The notes below the pieces were generated by a model that was not told the DNA's origin, searched no databases, and was given only the letters and a program-made list of their open reading frames with translations. DNA of 32,337 nucleotides from Caldilinea sp. CFX5 (GTDB lineage: Bacteria > Chloroflexota > Anaerolineae > Caldilineales > Caldilineaceae), in contig QWII01000111.1 in NCBI GenBank assembly GCA_021405325.1, positions 1 through 32,337 of the forward strand, written 5' to 3'. The position numbers and the translations under genes were made by a program. Of the stretch, positions 1 to 9,900 are shown one piece after another. The stretch's first letter is position 1. The number at the start of each line of letters is the position of its first letter.

Positions 1-50
1 GCGGTTTGTAACCGCACGGTTCCCAGGGAGCAAGTGCGGTTACAAACCGC
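1..50. repeat. Nested inverted repeat (16-bp arms)
   Basis: Positions 1-16 and 35-50 are perfect reverse complements around an 18-nt loop. Each arm is itself a small palindrome, GCGGTT and AACCGC around 3 nt, so the element can fold as one long hairpin or two short ones. It lies downstream of the minus-strand glycosyltransferase gene ending at 106 and may be cut by the window edge. No U-tract follows, so it is not a classical intrinsic terminator. Confidence 0.85.
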
Positions 51-105
51 ACCTACGATTACCGGTTTATTTACCTAATGTTCATAAGTCTTTACTACAA
101 TGACA

Positions 106-1119
106 TCACAACCGCTTCAACAGTGCGTACGCCGCCAACTCTTCCGCCAACTGTTCGCCCGTGATCTCGCCATGTGCAAAACGTTGATGGGCTTGGTTCG
201 TCCGCCGCCACAGCCCTACGCGCACCAATCGACGCAACCACTCGACATACTGGGGCGAATAGATCCGCTCATGCTTCGTATAGAAACGGAACCGACTGCG
301 CCATAGCTGAATATAAGCCGGCCAGCGCACCTGCTTGCTGCTCTGCGCCTCGTGGTGGGTCACATGTGCGGTCGGCACAGCAAAGACGCCCCAGCCGGCC
401 TCCTCCATACGCAGACACCAATCCATCTCTTCGCAATACATAAAGAAGGCGTCATCCAACCCGCCGACCTGCAGGATCACCTCGCGCCGCACCATCAACG
501 CCGCGCCCAACACAAAATCGACCGGAAAGGGATCTTTGCCTTGCCAGAGAAAGGCGGGATAGCGCCCATTGAGCAGGCTGTTGTGCAACCGCTGCGCCCC
601 CGGCACCCCGATCAGGGGGAAGAAGTCAAGGGCAACCTGAAAGAAGGTGGGCAAGGCAAAGGCGCCATGTTGAAACGTCCCATCGCCGTAGCGTAAATGC
701 GCGCCACACGCGCCGGCGCTAGGGTACTTGGCCAGAAAGTTCGCCATCTGCCAGAGTGCATCACCCACGACTTCGGCATCAGCATTGAGCAGCAGCACAA
801 AGTCGGGCAGATTCATGAGAAAGCGGGCCGGCGTCAGATCGCGCAGATTGGGCCGCGCCGCCGTATCAAAGCCCAGCCGCGCCATGCCCAGGTTGTTGCC
901 CCCTGTATAACCCAAATTCTTCTCCGCCGCCACCAAATAGACCTGTGGAAACTCTGCCGCCACCATTGCCGCACTGTCATCAGCGCTGGCATTATCAACG
1001 ACCAGCACATCGACCGTCAGCCGCTCCGCTGTCAACGCCGCCGACGCCAGCACACTACTGATCGCCTGGCGCAAAAGCGCTTTGGTGTTATAACTGAGGA
1101 TGATCACCGCTAGTCTCAT
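106..1119 (-). CDS. Glycosyltransferase family 2 protein
   Basis: This is a 337-residue GT-A fold glycosyltransferase that should transfer a sugar from a nucleotide-sugar donor during surface polysaccharide or glycolipid synthesis. The N-terminus has the typical first strand VIILSYN (residues 5-11), followed by VVDNASAD (about 40-47) and the N-A-D signature at residues 112-114, which stands where family 2 enzymes place the metal/donor-binding acidic residues. An HHEAQSS stretch follows in the acceptor half, as in rhamnosyltransferase-like members. There is no transmembrane segment, so it is probably cytosolic or membrane-peripheral. The ATG at 1119 is 9 nt after the stop of the upstream lipoprotein gene, implying co-transcription with the envelope genes at 1129-6597. 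Family assignment is firm; the sugar and acceptor cannot be read from sequence. Confidence 0.93.
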   Translation of the reverse strand: MRLAVIILSYNTKALLRQAISSVLASAALTAERLTVDVLVVDNASADDSAAMVAAEFPQVYLVAAEKNLGYTGGNNLGMARLGFDTAARPNLRDLTPARFLMNLPDFVLLLNADAEVVGDALWQMANFLAKYPSAGACGAHLRYGDGTFQHGAFALPTFFQVALDFFPLIGVPGAQRLHNSLLNGRYPAFLWQGKDPFPVDFVLGAALMVRREVILQVGGLDDAFFMYCEEMDWCLRMEEAGWGVFAVPTAHVTHHEAQSSKQVRWPAYIQLWRSRFRFYTKHERIYSPQYVEWLRRLVRVGLWRRTNQAHQRFAHGEITGEQLAEELAAYALLKRL

Positions 1120-1128
1120 GGCGCAACC

Positions 1129-2532
1129 TTACTTTTTCTCTGCCGGTGTCTCCACCTGGACGGTAATGCGATCAATATTATTGTTGACAACGGCGACCGA
1201 TTCGTGGATGAGTCCGCCCGACCAAATGTTGGTATTCAATGGTGGTGGTTCATCAAATTCAATACATCCTTGCACCAACCCACTCTTCTTCGGCAAAAGA
1301 TACCATTGTTCGTTCCCGTCAATCAGCCGGCGCTCCAGGTTTTCTTGCCCGCCAATGGCCCAGCGAAAGGGAAAATCTAAGCCTGCTGATTCATAGTTGA
1401 TGCCAAAACGCCAAACACCGTCCTGTTGCAACCATGCTTTGCTCCCTTCAGGAAGCGCTGTGCTTATTGTTTCTTCCTTGTGGCGCAATGCAACCGTATT
1501 TCGATTTTCGGTAAATTTGTAAACCTGTCCCGGCCAGGGACCATCGGTGCGAATAGGTGTTACGCCGTAGTTATGGATGTAAGCTTCAAAACAGAGCTGA
1601 TCACCCAGTGTCAAGACCGCTAGTCGATTTACTTCCTTACGTTGACCGCTGGCAAGTATATACCAAACAATATCACCGCCAGCAACCTCGGCGCGCGGCT
1701 TGCCCCCCTCGGCAATGGTCAATTCGCGTACCACACGCACAGCATTACCAGCGCGATCGCGCGCTTCGCCGACGAGCTGATAGGTGCCATCAGGCGGCGG
1801 TTCGGCGTTATTGTCCACATCACCCTCATAGCGATACTCGCGATACCCCTGTTCATTCGGCTTGGTCAAACCAGGCTTGGGCGCGATGTAGCGTTTCAAT
1901 GCCGGATTGGCCGGATCCATTAGATAGAGAACCTCTGATTCGACATTTTTGGTTAGATAGTAGCTGATGCTGACCGAGTCGTCGCGCAGACCATCCTGGT
2001 TGGGTTTGAAAAGTTGCGGCACCACGGCAAAGTTATGGAGTTCGGGCACTTGGGTGTCGCCATCTTGCAACGTAATTGAGCCGGTCACCTCAGCCGTCGC
2101 GCCATCATCATCGGTAGCGGTGATTGTCCACTGATAGACGCCATCGGGCAGCACCTGGCTCAAAATTTCCTGGGGGCCATAGCCTGTCTCAACCGTACGC
2201 GTTTCATCGGTGGCGCCGCCCCACAACACCCGGTAATCCCCCGGCGAACGGCGCCGTTCCTGGCGGAAGTAGTAGCGTTCGCCAGCACTGTTGGTAAAGT
2301 AGATGCTGACGCGGGCAGCGCGGCGCAAGCTGTAGGTGATCTGCGTCACATCGTCGTTGCCATCGGCATTAGGCGTGATGGCATCGGGCGCCACTGTGAC
2401 ATTGTAGAGCAGCGCCCCCCACCCCGGATCAAGCTGACCACAGGCCGGTAACAGCAGTACTACAAGCAAAAGCCCCAGCCCCAGGCACAATCGTTGGCGG
2501 GGCGTTGAACGAAAATAGTAATTGTTTTGCAT
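1129..2532 (-). CDS. Lipoprotein with two FlgD-Ig-like domains
   Basis: The product of about 467 residues starts with a positively charged n-region, a leucine-rich core and the lipobox LPAC, so it should be lipid-anchored on the outer face of the membrane. Two Ig-like modules follow, each opening with an Asx-rich turn: ITPNADGNDD in the first and FKPNQDGLRDD in the second. This is the usual beginning of FlgD-type Ig domains in gliding-motility and surface proteins. The C-terminal third is predicted beta-rich but not recognised. I prefer the ATG at 2532 over the GTG two codons upstream; neither has a strong Shine-Dalgarno. The neighbours suggest a structural role in the cell envelope; no enzymatic motif is visible. 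Confidence 0.85.
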   Translation of the reverse strand: MQNNYYFRSTPRQRLCLGLGLLLVVLLLPACGQLDPGWGALLYNVTVAPDAITPNADGNDDVTQITYSLRRAARVSIYFTNSAGERYYFRQERRRSPGDYRVLWGGATDETRTVETGYGPQEILSQVLPDGVYQWTITATDDDGATAEVTGSITLQDGDTQVPELHNFAVVPQLFKPNQDGLRDDSVSISYYLTKNVESEVLYLMDPANPALKRYIAPKPGLTKPNEQGYREYRYEGDVDNNAEPPPDGTYQLVGEARDRAGNAVRVVRELTIAEGGKPRAEVAGGDIVWYILASGQRKEVNRLAVLTLGDQLCFEAYIHNYGVTPIRTDGPWPGQVYKFTENRNTVALRHKEETISTALPEGSKAWLQQDGVWRFGINYESAGLDFPFRWAIGGQENLERRLIDGNEQWYLLPKKSGLVQGCIEFDEPPPLNTNIWSGGLIHESVAVVNNNIDRITVQVETPAEKK

Positions 2533-2575
2533 AGGCACAGTGTAGCAGAGCGTTTGGGAAAGTCAAAAGTAACAC

Positions 2576-2803
2576 GGACACAACAACGGATTCGGGGAAG
2601 GAGCGGATGTATGCACGGGACACAACAACGGCTTTGGGAAGCAACGGATGTACGGCGAAGTGACGAAAATGGGGAAGCGCCAAAGCCCACTGCCATGATG
2701 GCGGCTATTGACTGATGACGTATTGCTTGTCTGGTGACAAATCCGTTCCTTTCCCGAATCCGTTGTTGAATCCGTTGCTTCCCGAATCCGTTGTTGTGTT
2801 CCC
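2576..2803. repeat. Inverted pair of doubled 16-nt-period repeats
   Basis: Two direct copies of a unit of about 34 nt (2576-2610 and 2618-2651, beginning GGACACAACAACGG) face two reverse-complement copies (2741-2769 and 2770-2803). Inside each unit a short word recurs: CAACGG at 2626 and 2642, ATCCGTTG at 2770 and 2786 (period 16), ATCCGTT at 2741 and 2758 (period 17). The right end abuts the stop codon of the glycosyltransferase gene at 2804. The 90 nt between the halves show no gene. Confidence 0.85.
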
Positions 2804-5599
2804 TTACGGCGTCACCGTAATCATCCCCAACGCCACAAAATTATCCCCTTCATTCGTCACCAGCCGTGGCAAGCCAGCCTGTTCCGGGTGATAGAGCGCT
2901 AGAATGAGGCGATACCGACCTGGTGTGGTCGGTGTGCGTAGGGCCAACGATTGGCTTTCAACCTGATCGACCAACCAGGTGGTAGCGCCACCAGGTAAAG
3001 GCTCATCCACCTGTGTAACGGGCGGCCCTTCCGTGTCTAAGAGTTGCAGGGTTACACGATAATTGGCCGTGGGCGGCGTCGCCCCTGCTTGCCAGACCAA
3101 CGCCAGGTCGATAGAAGTATTGACCGGCACAGTCGTCGAGAAAGGATGTTGCACCCCTAATAACCGTATCTCTGAATTTGCCGTATCCGTCGCACCGGCC
3201 AGCCGCCCAAAAGTAATCTCTTTGGGTATAGCTAACGGCGGCGGCGTAAAGTTACGCGTGCTGGGCAGAATGGTAAAAGATCGGCGCGCCGGATTCTCGC
3301 GACCAGTCCCCACCACCTCCAACAAATATTCTCCTGGCGGCAAGGTTGCCGGCGGCTGCAGGGGGATGATCTGCCGCAGCCACTGTTCAACCGGCCAGGC
3401 CGTCATCGGCGCCGTCGCCGTCATGGTGAGCGGTGCGCTGGCCAATAGGGGCGCGCCTCTGGCTGTGCGCCAGCGTACTGTAAGTTCCGGTGTGCGGGTC
3501 AACTTCTGTTCAAGAAACCAGTCGAGACGCAAGGGCGCACTTTCTCCTGGTTCGGCGGCGACGGCGTCCACCCCAAAGGCCAGCCGCACGCCGGTAATAA
3601 TTTCCGTGTCATCAATCGCCCCGGCCGGCGGTTCGGCGGGGGTGCTTTGGGGGAGATACACCGCCAGGGTGGCAAATTTGCCCAGTTGATTGCCCATCTC
3701 ATCCAACAGATCCAACCCGGCCAGGTCGCCCGCCGGATCATAGACCCCTAGTTGCACCTTGTATTGACCAGGGAGCGCGCCCGGCCCGGCCCAGTCGTCT
3801 GCCGGCACGCGCCCCATCACGGTTTGCTCCGGTTGCCAGCGCATTACCGGAAAATCGTAGGCGGCGGGCCGGCGGTCGGTGGGAAAGGCATAGGGAAAAC
3901 CGGCAGCGGTGGCGGTTTGTAGATGGATTTGCAGGTCGGGCAGCGGGGTGGGCGGCGCCTTGCCCAGCCGCCAGAAGAGCAACAGGTCGCCTTCCGGCGT
4001 GACCCGGTAGCCCCGCAACTCAATCTGATTGACAAAGTTGGCGGCCAGCTTCTGGTCCATCAGTGGCTCGGCTTGGATAGCGTTGGGGTCGAGCTTGACA
4101 AAGTGGCGCAGTCGCAATTGCCAGAACTCGGCCTCTACCGATTTTTCCTGCGCTGCGGCCAGGAGCTGATTGGGCGTCACCCCGTTGGGATCGACCACTT
4201 CATCCTGCCAGTTGACAAGCCAGGCGCCCCGTTTACCTTGCAATGCAGCGTGCAGTGTTTCTCCGGTCTGTTCAAAATCCAGCACAGCATCGACATCCAA
4301 AATCGCCAGATCGGGCAGCCGAATGGCCGGCAGATCGGGCGCATAATAGTCCCAAATGGGCCAAGCATGACCGCTGACCAGAATGACCGCCTCGTTTGGT
4401 TGTTTGTGTGTGCGCACATAGGCCGCCAACGGGCGCCACTCGGCTTTGGTAAAGGCAAGATCGGTAAACCAGTTGCGGTTCGCCGTCCAAAAACCGGCCA
4501 CCAGCAAAATCACCACTAGCCCACCAACCAACCAACCTGCCACGCGCAACACCGCCGCTTGCGACGGCAACCACTTACCCGCTGTGAGCAACGCACCAAT
4601 CCCACCGCTCCAGAGCAAGAGTAACCCCGGCAACGCCACCATGACGTAGCGGGCGTTAAATTTCGGGATAAAGGCCGCCAAAGTCAACACGCCGACCAGG
4701 GGAATGAGCAGCCAACAGAGTGCATAGCGCAAGGGCCGCCGCCAGGTAGGTTGCCAACGCGCTTGCCAGAGCCATGCGCTCACCAGCAGCAGCGTCACCC
4801 CGCCATAGAGCAGCAAGGTTGGCCCGGCGTCCCGTTCCAGTACCGTCTCCCCCTGGGTAAAGCGCAGGAGGACGCTCTGAAAGGCTTCCCAGACTTTTAA
4901 CTGCCCCTGCCAATAGCTGCGATCCACCCGCAGTTGGTAGAAAAGAGCGCCGCTCCACGCCAGATAGAGCAAGAAGATCGCCAGATGCGCACTCAGAAAG
5001 ACCCATAGCCGACGATAATGTTTCAGGAGAAAGGCAATGCCCAACGCCAGTAGCAGAAAGAAGGCGAAGTAATGGGTGTAGACGGCCAGTGTTGCGACTG
5101 CCACATAGCCCACCCACGAGGGCCAACGGGCTTCGCCGTCGTCGATGCGCACCAGACGATAGCCGGCCAGCAGACCGAGCGTTACCAACATGGTGTACAT
5201 GCGCGCTTCCTGGCTGTAGTAGACCAGCAGCGGGTGAAACGCCGCCAGCAGCGCCGCCGTCACTGTCGCCGCTCGCGAACGGGTTAAGCGTTGGGCCAGA
5301 ACCGCCAAGAGCGGGACAGCTAACACGCCCCACCAGACCGACACAAAGCGCAAACTCCACTCGCTCCAGCCTGCCAGTCGCCCCCAGCCCCAGACAGCAT
5401 AGTAATAGAGCGGCGGTTGGATGTCGTGCGCCGTCCAGGCGGTCAAGTCAACCAGCGTGCGTTGGGCCAGCGTTGCGGTCACGCCTTCATCATACCAGAG
5501 GCTCTGGGCATCCAGCCGGTAAAGCCGCAACCCCCAGGCCAGCAGGGTAAGGACAAGCAACCAGAGCAGATCGGACGAACGGCGACGGGAAACAGTCAT
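2804..5599 (-). CDS. GT39-like membrane glycosyltransferase
   Basis: This protein of about 931 residues has an N-terminal multi-pass half (roughly ten or more hydrophobic helices up to residue 370) and a long C-terminal soluble region. The first extracellular loop carries SLWYDEG, with the Asp-Glu pair (D37-E38) typical of GT-C enzymes of the ArnT/PMT/GT39 superfamily, which use polyprenyl-phosphate sugars and act on the outer face of the membrane. The C-terminal 550 residues are beta-rich, contain repeated proline/threonine-rich segments and presumably lie outside the cell; they are much longer than in ArnT. A TTG at 5614 overlaps the upstream TGA and is an alternative start; I chose the ATG at 5599. 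Either way it is coupled to the flippase-like gene upstream. Donor and acceptor are unknown. Confidence 0.88.
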   Translation of the reverse strand: MTVSRRRSSDLLWLLVLTLLAWGLRLYRLDAQSLWYDEGVTATLAQRTLVDLTAWTAHDIQPPLYYYAVWGWGRLAGWSEWSLRFVSVWWGVLAVPLLAVLAQRLTRSRAATVTAALLAAFHPLLVYYSQEARMYTMLVTLGLLAGYRLVRIDDGEARWPSWVGYVAVATLAVYTHYFAFFLLLALGIAFLLKHYRRLWVFLSAHLAIFLLYLAWSGALFYQLRVDRSYWQGQLKVWEAFQSVLLRFTQGETVLERDAGPTLLLYGGVTLLLVSAWLWQARWQPTWRRPLRYALCWLLIPLVGVLTLAAFIPKFNARYVMVALPGLLLLWSGGIGALLTAGKWLPSQAAVLRVAGWLVGGLVVILLVAGFWTANRNWFTDLAFTKAEWRPLAAYVRTHKQPNEAVILVSGHAWPIWDYYAPDLPAIRLPDLAILDVDAVLDFEQTGETLHAALQGKRGAWLVNWQDEVVDPNGVTPNQLLAAAQEKSVEAEFWQLRLRHFVKLDPNAIQAEPLMDQKLAANFVNQIELRGYRVTPEGDLLLFWRLGKAPPTPLPDLQIHLQTATAAGFPYAFPTDRRPAAYDFPVMRWQPEQTVMGRVPADDWAGPGALPGQYKVQLGVYDPAGDLAGLDLLDEMGNQLGKFATLAVYLPQSTPAEPPAGAIDDTEIITGVRLAFGVDAVAAEPGESAPLRLDWFLEQKLTRTPELTVRWRTARGAPLLASAPLTMTATAPMTAWPVEQWLRQIIPLQPPATLPPGEYLLEVVGTGRENPARRSFTILPSTRNFTPPPLAIPKEITFGRLAGATDTANSEIRLLGVQHPFSTTVPVNTSIDLALVWQAGATPPTANYRVTLQLLDTEGPPVTQVDEPLPGGATTWLVDQVESQSLALRTPTTPGRYRLILALYHPEQAGLPRLVTNEGDNFVALGMITVTP

Positions 5600-5610
5600 G
5601 CGGGTGGCGG

Positions 5611-6597
5611 TCAACTTGATTTTTCAAGGGTCATTTCGACCGGGGTCGGGGTCAGGGGTAGACCGATACGGCGTTCAACAACAAAGGCGATCAGCGCCAT
5701 AATGACTTCCCCCACAATGGTCCACAACCGCATGGCTAACGCGGCTACTGTAATCAGCCCACCGCCAACCACCGGCGCCAACAGCAGATAGAATGCGCCT
5801 TCCCGCACCCCCAAACCGCTGGGGGTAATCGCGCTGAGGAGTCCAATGGCGCTGGCAATGGGATAAACGGCAATGAGATGAAAGAGGAAGAGCGCCAGCG
5901 GTAGTTGGGTAAAGTGCCCCAAGGCCAGGGTCAAGGTCGCAAACGAAGCGCCCCACAACACCCAGTCAAAGATGGCAATGGCCAGCAGCAGCAAGAGCGC
6001 CGGGCCGGTGAGACGGGCTTCAATGGCAAAGCGACCAATCTTCTGTAACAGCCAATTCATGATGCCGATCAACCAGCCCGGTTTAAGCAGAAAGATCAGC
6101 ACCGGCAAGAGCGCCGCCCAGATCAGCCACTCCGCCGCGCCGCCAACCAGCGCCGTAAAGACGCCCCAGTTGCCGGTGAATTGAAAATAGAACGCGGCAA
6201 TCGGCGCCGTCGCCAGGAGGACGATCACCTGATAGAGGACAATACTCGCCAGTGTCACTTCCGGGCGGATCTGGCGCTGTTGGCAGTAGAGGGTCAACGA
6301 AAGCGGTTGCCAGACGTTGCCGGGAATATAACGCACCAACGCCGTCAGAAACCACATGCGGAAAGCGGCGCCATAGGCCAGGTGACTGCCCAACAGGTAG
6401 ATGAGCAGATACCAGATATAGACCTCCACCACCCAACTTGCCAGCATCAGCAGCGCCGAGAGGGTCAACCAGCCGGGGTCAAGGCGCCACTCATAGCTGC
6501 GCAAGGTGTCCCATTGATTGCGCAAGATTGCCGCAATAAAGAGGACGGCCAGTAAGAGAAAGAGGGGTTGTAAACGGTCAAACCAACGTCGCCACAT
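5611..6597 (-). CDS. Flippase-like membrane protein (UPF0104/LPG synthase TM family)
   Basis: The product of about 328 residues is almost entirely hydrophobic, with around eight membrane helices and the motif region YIPGNVWQP followed by a late ITPSGLGVREGAF segment. This pairing is characteristic of the lysylphosphatidylglycerol synthase transmembrane/UPF0104 family (AglD/MprF-like). Members are implicated in moving or modifying lipid-linked sugars. Translation could begin at a TTG at 6642, but an extended -10 box at 6644-6649 would put the transcript start near or after that codon, so the ATG at 6597 is preferred. It is the first gene of the minus-strand envelope group and is coupled to the GT39-like gene, which suggests lipid-linked sugar handling as the shared task. 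Confidence 0.87.
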   Translation of the reverse strand: MWRRWFDRLQPLFLLLAVLFIAAILRNQWDTLRSYEWRLDPGWLTLSALLMLASWVVEVYIWYLLIYLLGSHLAYGAAFRMWFLTALVRYIPGNVWQPLSLTLYCQQRQIRPEVTLASIVLYQVIVLLATAPIAAFYFQFTGNWGVFTALVGGAAEWLIWAALLPVLIFLLKPGWLIGIMNWLLQKIGRFAIEARLTGPALLLLLAIAIFDWVLWGASFATLTLALGHFTQLPLALFLFHLIAVYPIASAIGLLSAITPSGLGVREGAFYLLLAPVVGGGLITVAALAMRLWTIVGEVIMALIAFVVERRIGLPLTPTPVEMTLEKSS

Positions 6598-6643
6598 AGT
6601 TTTATCATTCACTTTGTCAAGATGGCACCGATAAGCGGGCAAA

Positions 6644-6649
6644 ATTATA
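6644..6649 (-). promoter_or_regulatory. Extended -10 promoter for envelope operon
   Basis: On the minus strand the sequence reads TGG-TATAAT, a perfect -10 hexamer with an upstream TG. No good -35 hexamer is visible at 16-18 nt. It lies 47 nt upstream of the ATG at 6597 and points at the envelope gene group. Confidence 0.55.
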
Positions 6650-6812
6650 CCACAACAGGGGCGCTACGCGTCTATTTCCATATTTGAGCGATACCATTTT
6701 AGCAGCCATTGGGCATGAGACAAATGTCTAATAAAGCGAAAGTGTATCGTAAGCAATATGTCCTGAATTTTATGCTATACTAGCTGGAATATTGCCCATC
6801 AGTCCCGATCAA

Positions 6813-6868
6813 GCGCCTAGCCGGTTGCCGACCGGCGCTGCCACCCGCCCGTAACAACGGCTAGGCGC
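6813..6868. repeat. Imperfect inverted repeat with CCGGT core
   Basis: The outer arms GCGCCTAGCCG (6813-6823) and CGGCTAGGCGC (6858-6868) pair perfectly. Inside the left half lies a 17-nt palindrome, GCCGGT-TGCCG-ACCGGC (6820-6836), with the same size and outer half-sites as the palindromes at about 9,987, 10,987 and 28,529. It sits in the 318-bp divergent gap 6598-6915, just upstream of the propeller protein gene. Apart from this element and the promoter at 6644, I see only a weak -10 (TATACT, 6776-6781) in that gap. Confidence 0.7.
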
Positions 6869-6915
6869 GAGCTTACTATTTGTCCCACGGTTGCTTTGTC
6901 AGAAAGGATACGCCC

Positions 6916-9900
6916 ATGCGTCACCATCGTCGGCCACTTCAGCGGGTGCTGATCAGCCGCTTTCTCCTTTTGTTCTTGTTGCTCCTGCCGCCATTGACTT
7001 CGCCGCCGCCATCCCTGCTTGCGCAGGACAACAGCTCTTTCATCGACCTCGTGCGCGACATCGAGGCTGATGAATTGCCAGTGACTGCCGCCGGTGGCAT
7101 CGTCTTTGTGGATGAAGCCCAAAGTTTCCTGCTCTTTGCCCCCATCGCCGAGGGGACAGCGACGGGACAGACAACGGTGACGGCAGTGACAACCTATGCC
7201 GACCTGCTCGGTGCGTTGGCCTTACCGCTGGCTGTTGATCCGCTTACGGCGGCTGTTGACCCCGACAATCAGTTGTGGCTCTGGGCGCCGGCCAGTCGCG
7301 AACTATTACAGTTCACGCTCCAAGATAATGGTCTACCGGCGACCACGCCAACCATCCGTCTCGCCTTGCCCGATGTAAGCGGCGCCATGCAAGGGCTTGC
7401 TGTGGCGCCTGATGGTCAAAGCCTTTATCTATTGGCGGCGGACACTCTGACCATCCAACAAGTTAGGTTACCGGTAGAGGGCGCCGCCGTTACGCCGTTA
7501 ACCAGCACTGATTTGCGGCAATATGGCCTGACCCAGGCGCGTGGCCTGGCGCTGCACCCGCAACGCCAACATCTCTTCACCCTCGACCCGACGACACAGA
7601 CTCTCTACGAATTCACCCTGGCCGGCGCTTTGGTGGCCCACTATGAGCTGGCTCCCTTCCAATTGCATCATGCCCAGGGCTTTGTCTTTGCGCCCAGCGG
7701 CGATCCAACAGATGAACCAGAGCGGCTCCATCTTTATGTTATGGATCAGCTTGCGCAGCCCGAGGTCAGCGCTCCACAGGAAACGGCGCCAAGCAACCTG
7801 CCGCCGCGTCTCTATCTGCCATTGGCGATGGGCGGCGCCGGTACAACAGCGGCCGCGAACAGTAAGACCAGAATTGTTGAACTCACCTTTGCGCCGCCGG
7901 TCGAACCAGCCCAGGCCGCCAGTGTGACGACGGTCGGCGTCTTGGTGCAGATGGTCAAAACCTCGCTCTATCAACCGCCTAGTCCTGATCCCTCGGATCT
8001 GGCATACATTCCTGCCACCCCTTATCTCATCACTGGCGAGCGATTGCTGATTTCTGACGGTGAAGTTGATGAAATGGCGATCTATGCCGGCGCTAATCTC
8101 TTTGAAACGACTCTGAACGGCGCCCTCCAACGGACTTATACCACCCTCTCCGATCTCACTCGTGAACCGGTTGGCCTCGCCTTCAACCCCAACAACGGCC
8201 ACCTCTTTATCACGGACGATGATAACATCCGACCGTTGATCGAAGTTGACCCTGGCCCGGATAAGATTTACCGCACGCCTGATGATAGCAGCACCAAATT
8301 TAGCACGCGCGACCGCTATGGCGTCAGCGACCCCGAAGGCGTTGAATATGCCCGCATCAATGGCGTCGATTGGCTCTTCTTTGCCGACGGTTTGGGCAAT
8401 GAAGTCTATCTCGTGCGCCCCGGCGCCAATGGCAAATTTGACGGGGTGGATGACCAGGTGACCCATTTTGACTCAGCCGCCCTGGGCGTGACTGATCCCG
8501 AAGGGATTGCCTATCACCCCACCAGCGGCACCCTCTATCTGGTCGGCAAACCGGCGACGCGTGTTGTCGAAATCACCCTGACAGGCGGGTTGGTGCGCTA
8601 CATCGATATTGCCGCGGCTAAGGCCAAAAAACCGGCCGGTTTAACCTTTGCTCCCGGCAGTCAGAATGCCGATCAATGGAATCTCTACATTGTCGATCGC
8701 AATGTTGACAACAACAGTGATCCCAATGAAAATGATGGCCTGCTCTATGAAATTGCTCTGGCGCCGGCGGGCAATCAACCGCCGACGGTGAATGCCGGCG
8801 CTGACATGGCCATTGTCTGGCCGGCGGCCGCGTCGTTGAATGGCAGCGCCAGTGATGACGGTCTGCCCCAGCCGCCAACGCTGGTGACAACCTGGAGCTA
8901 TGTCAACGGACCGGGAAGCGTTACCTTTGCCAATCCCCAGGCGCGCCAGACGACGGCAACCTTTAGCGCCACCGGCATCTATACCCTGCGGCTCACCGCT
9001 AGTGATGGTCAGTTGAGTGCGAGTGATGATGTTGTGGTCACGGTCAACACCCAGTCAACCGCCACTGATCTCATCTATCTGAGTACCGGCAGTGATGGTA
9101 CAGTCGGCGGCGTGGCTTACCGTGATGAGGACATGCTCGTCTATAACCCGGCGACACAACAATGGGCGCTGCTGTTGGATGGTTCGGATGTGGGTCTCAG
9201 TTCGGTGGATATTGATGCCTTTGACCTGCTGGCCGACGGCCCGATCCTGTTGAGTGTCGATAAGGGGTTTACCCTGGCGGGGTTGGGTTCGGTGCGCGAT
9301 ACGGATGTTCTGCGCTTTACGCCGACTAGCCTGGGCGCGACAACCGTCGGCGCCTTTGCTTTCTATCTGCGCGGCGCCGATGTCGGGCTGACCACCAGTG
9401 ATGAAGATATTGACGCCATCGATCTGCTGCCCGATGGCCGTTTGCTCTTTAGCACGGCGGGCAACGCCAGTCTGCTGGGCGTCACCAGCGCCGATGAAGA
9501 TCTGGTGGCCTTGGATCTGACCAGACGTACGGCCACGCTCTATTTCGATGGCTCACAAATGGGGATGACCAGTAGTTCCGAGGATATTAACGGGCTTTGG
9601 GTCGATAGCGCCGGCAAGCTCTATCTAACCACCCGTGGCGCGTTTACCGTACCCGGGCTGCAAGGAAGCGCCACCGACATCTTTGTCTGCCAGTCCCAAA
9701 CGCCGGGAACGCCCATCACCAGATGCGCCTTTAGCGGCTACTGGCAAGGGGCGCCGGTGGGGTTGGGGTCAAATCCCATTGACGCACTGGCGATCGGCGG
9801 TAACGTGCCGCTCATGCTCTCGACTGTCCAAAGTAGCGCTGTTGGCGACAATCTTGCGGAAGCCCCTGGACAAGCGGATGCCGCCAGTGATGAAAGCGAG

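Noticed and set aside
7498..8466. Long open frame of 322 codons on the minus strand
   Set aside because: It lies fully inside the well-supported propeller protein gene, has no recognisable motif and reads as a shadow of GC-rich coding sequence.
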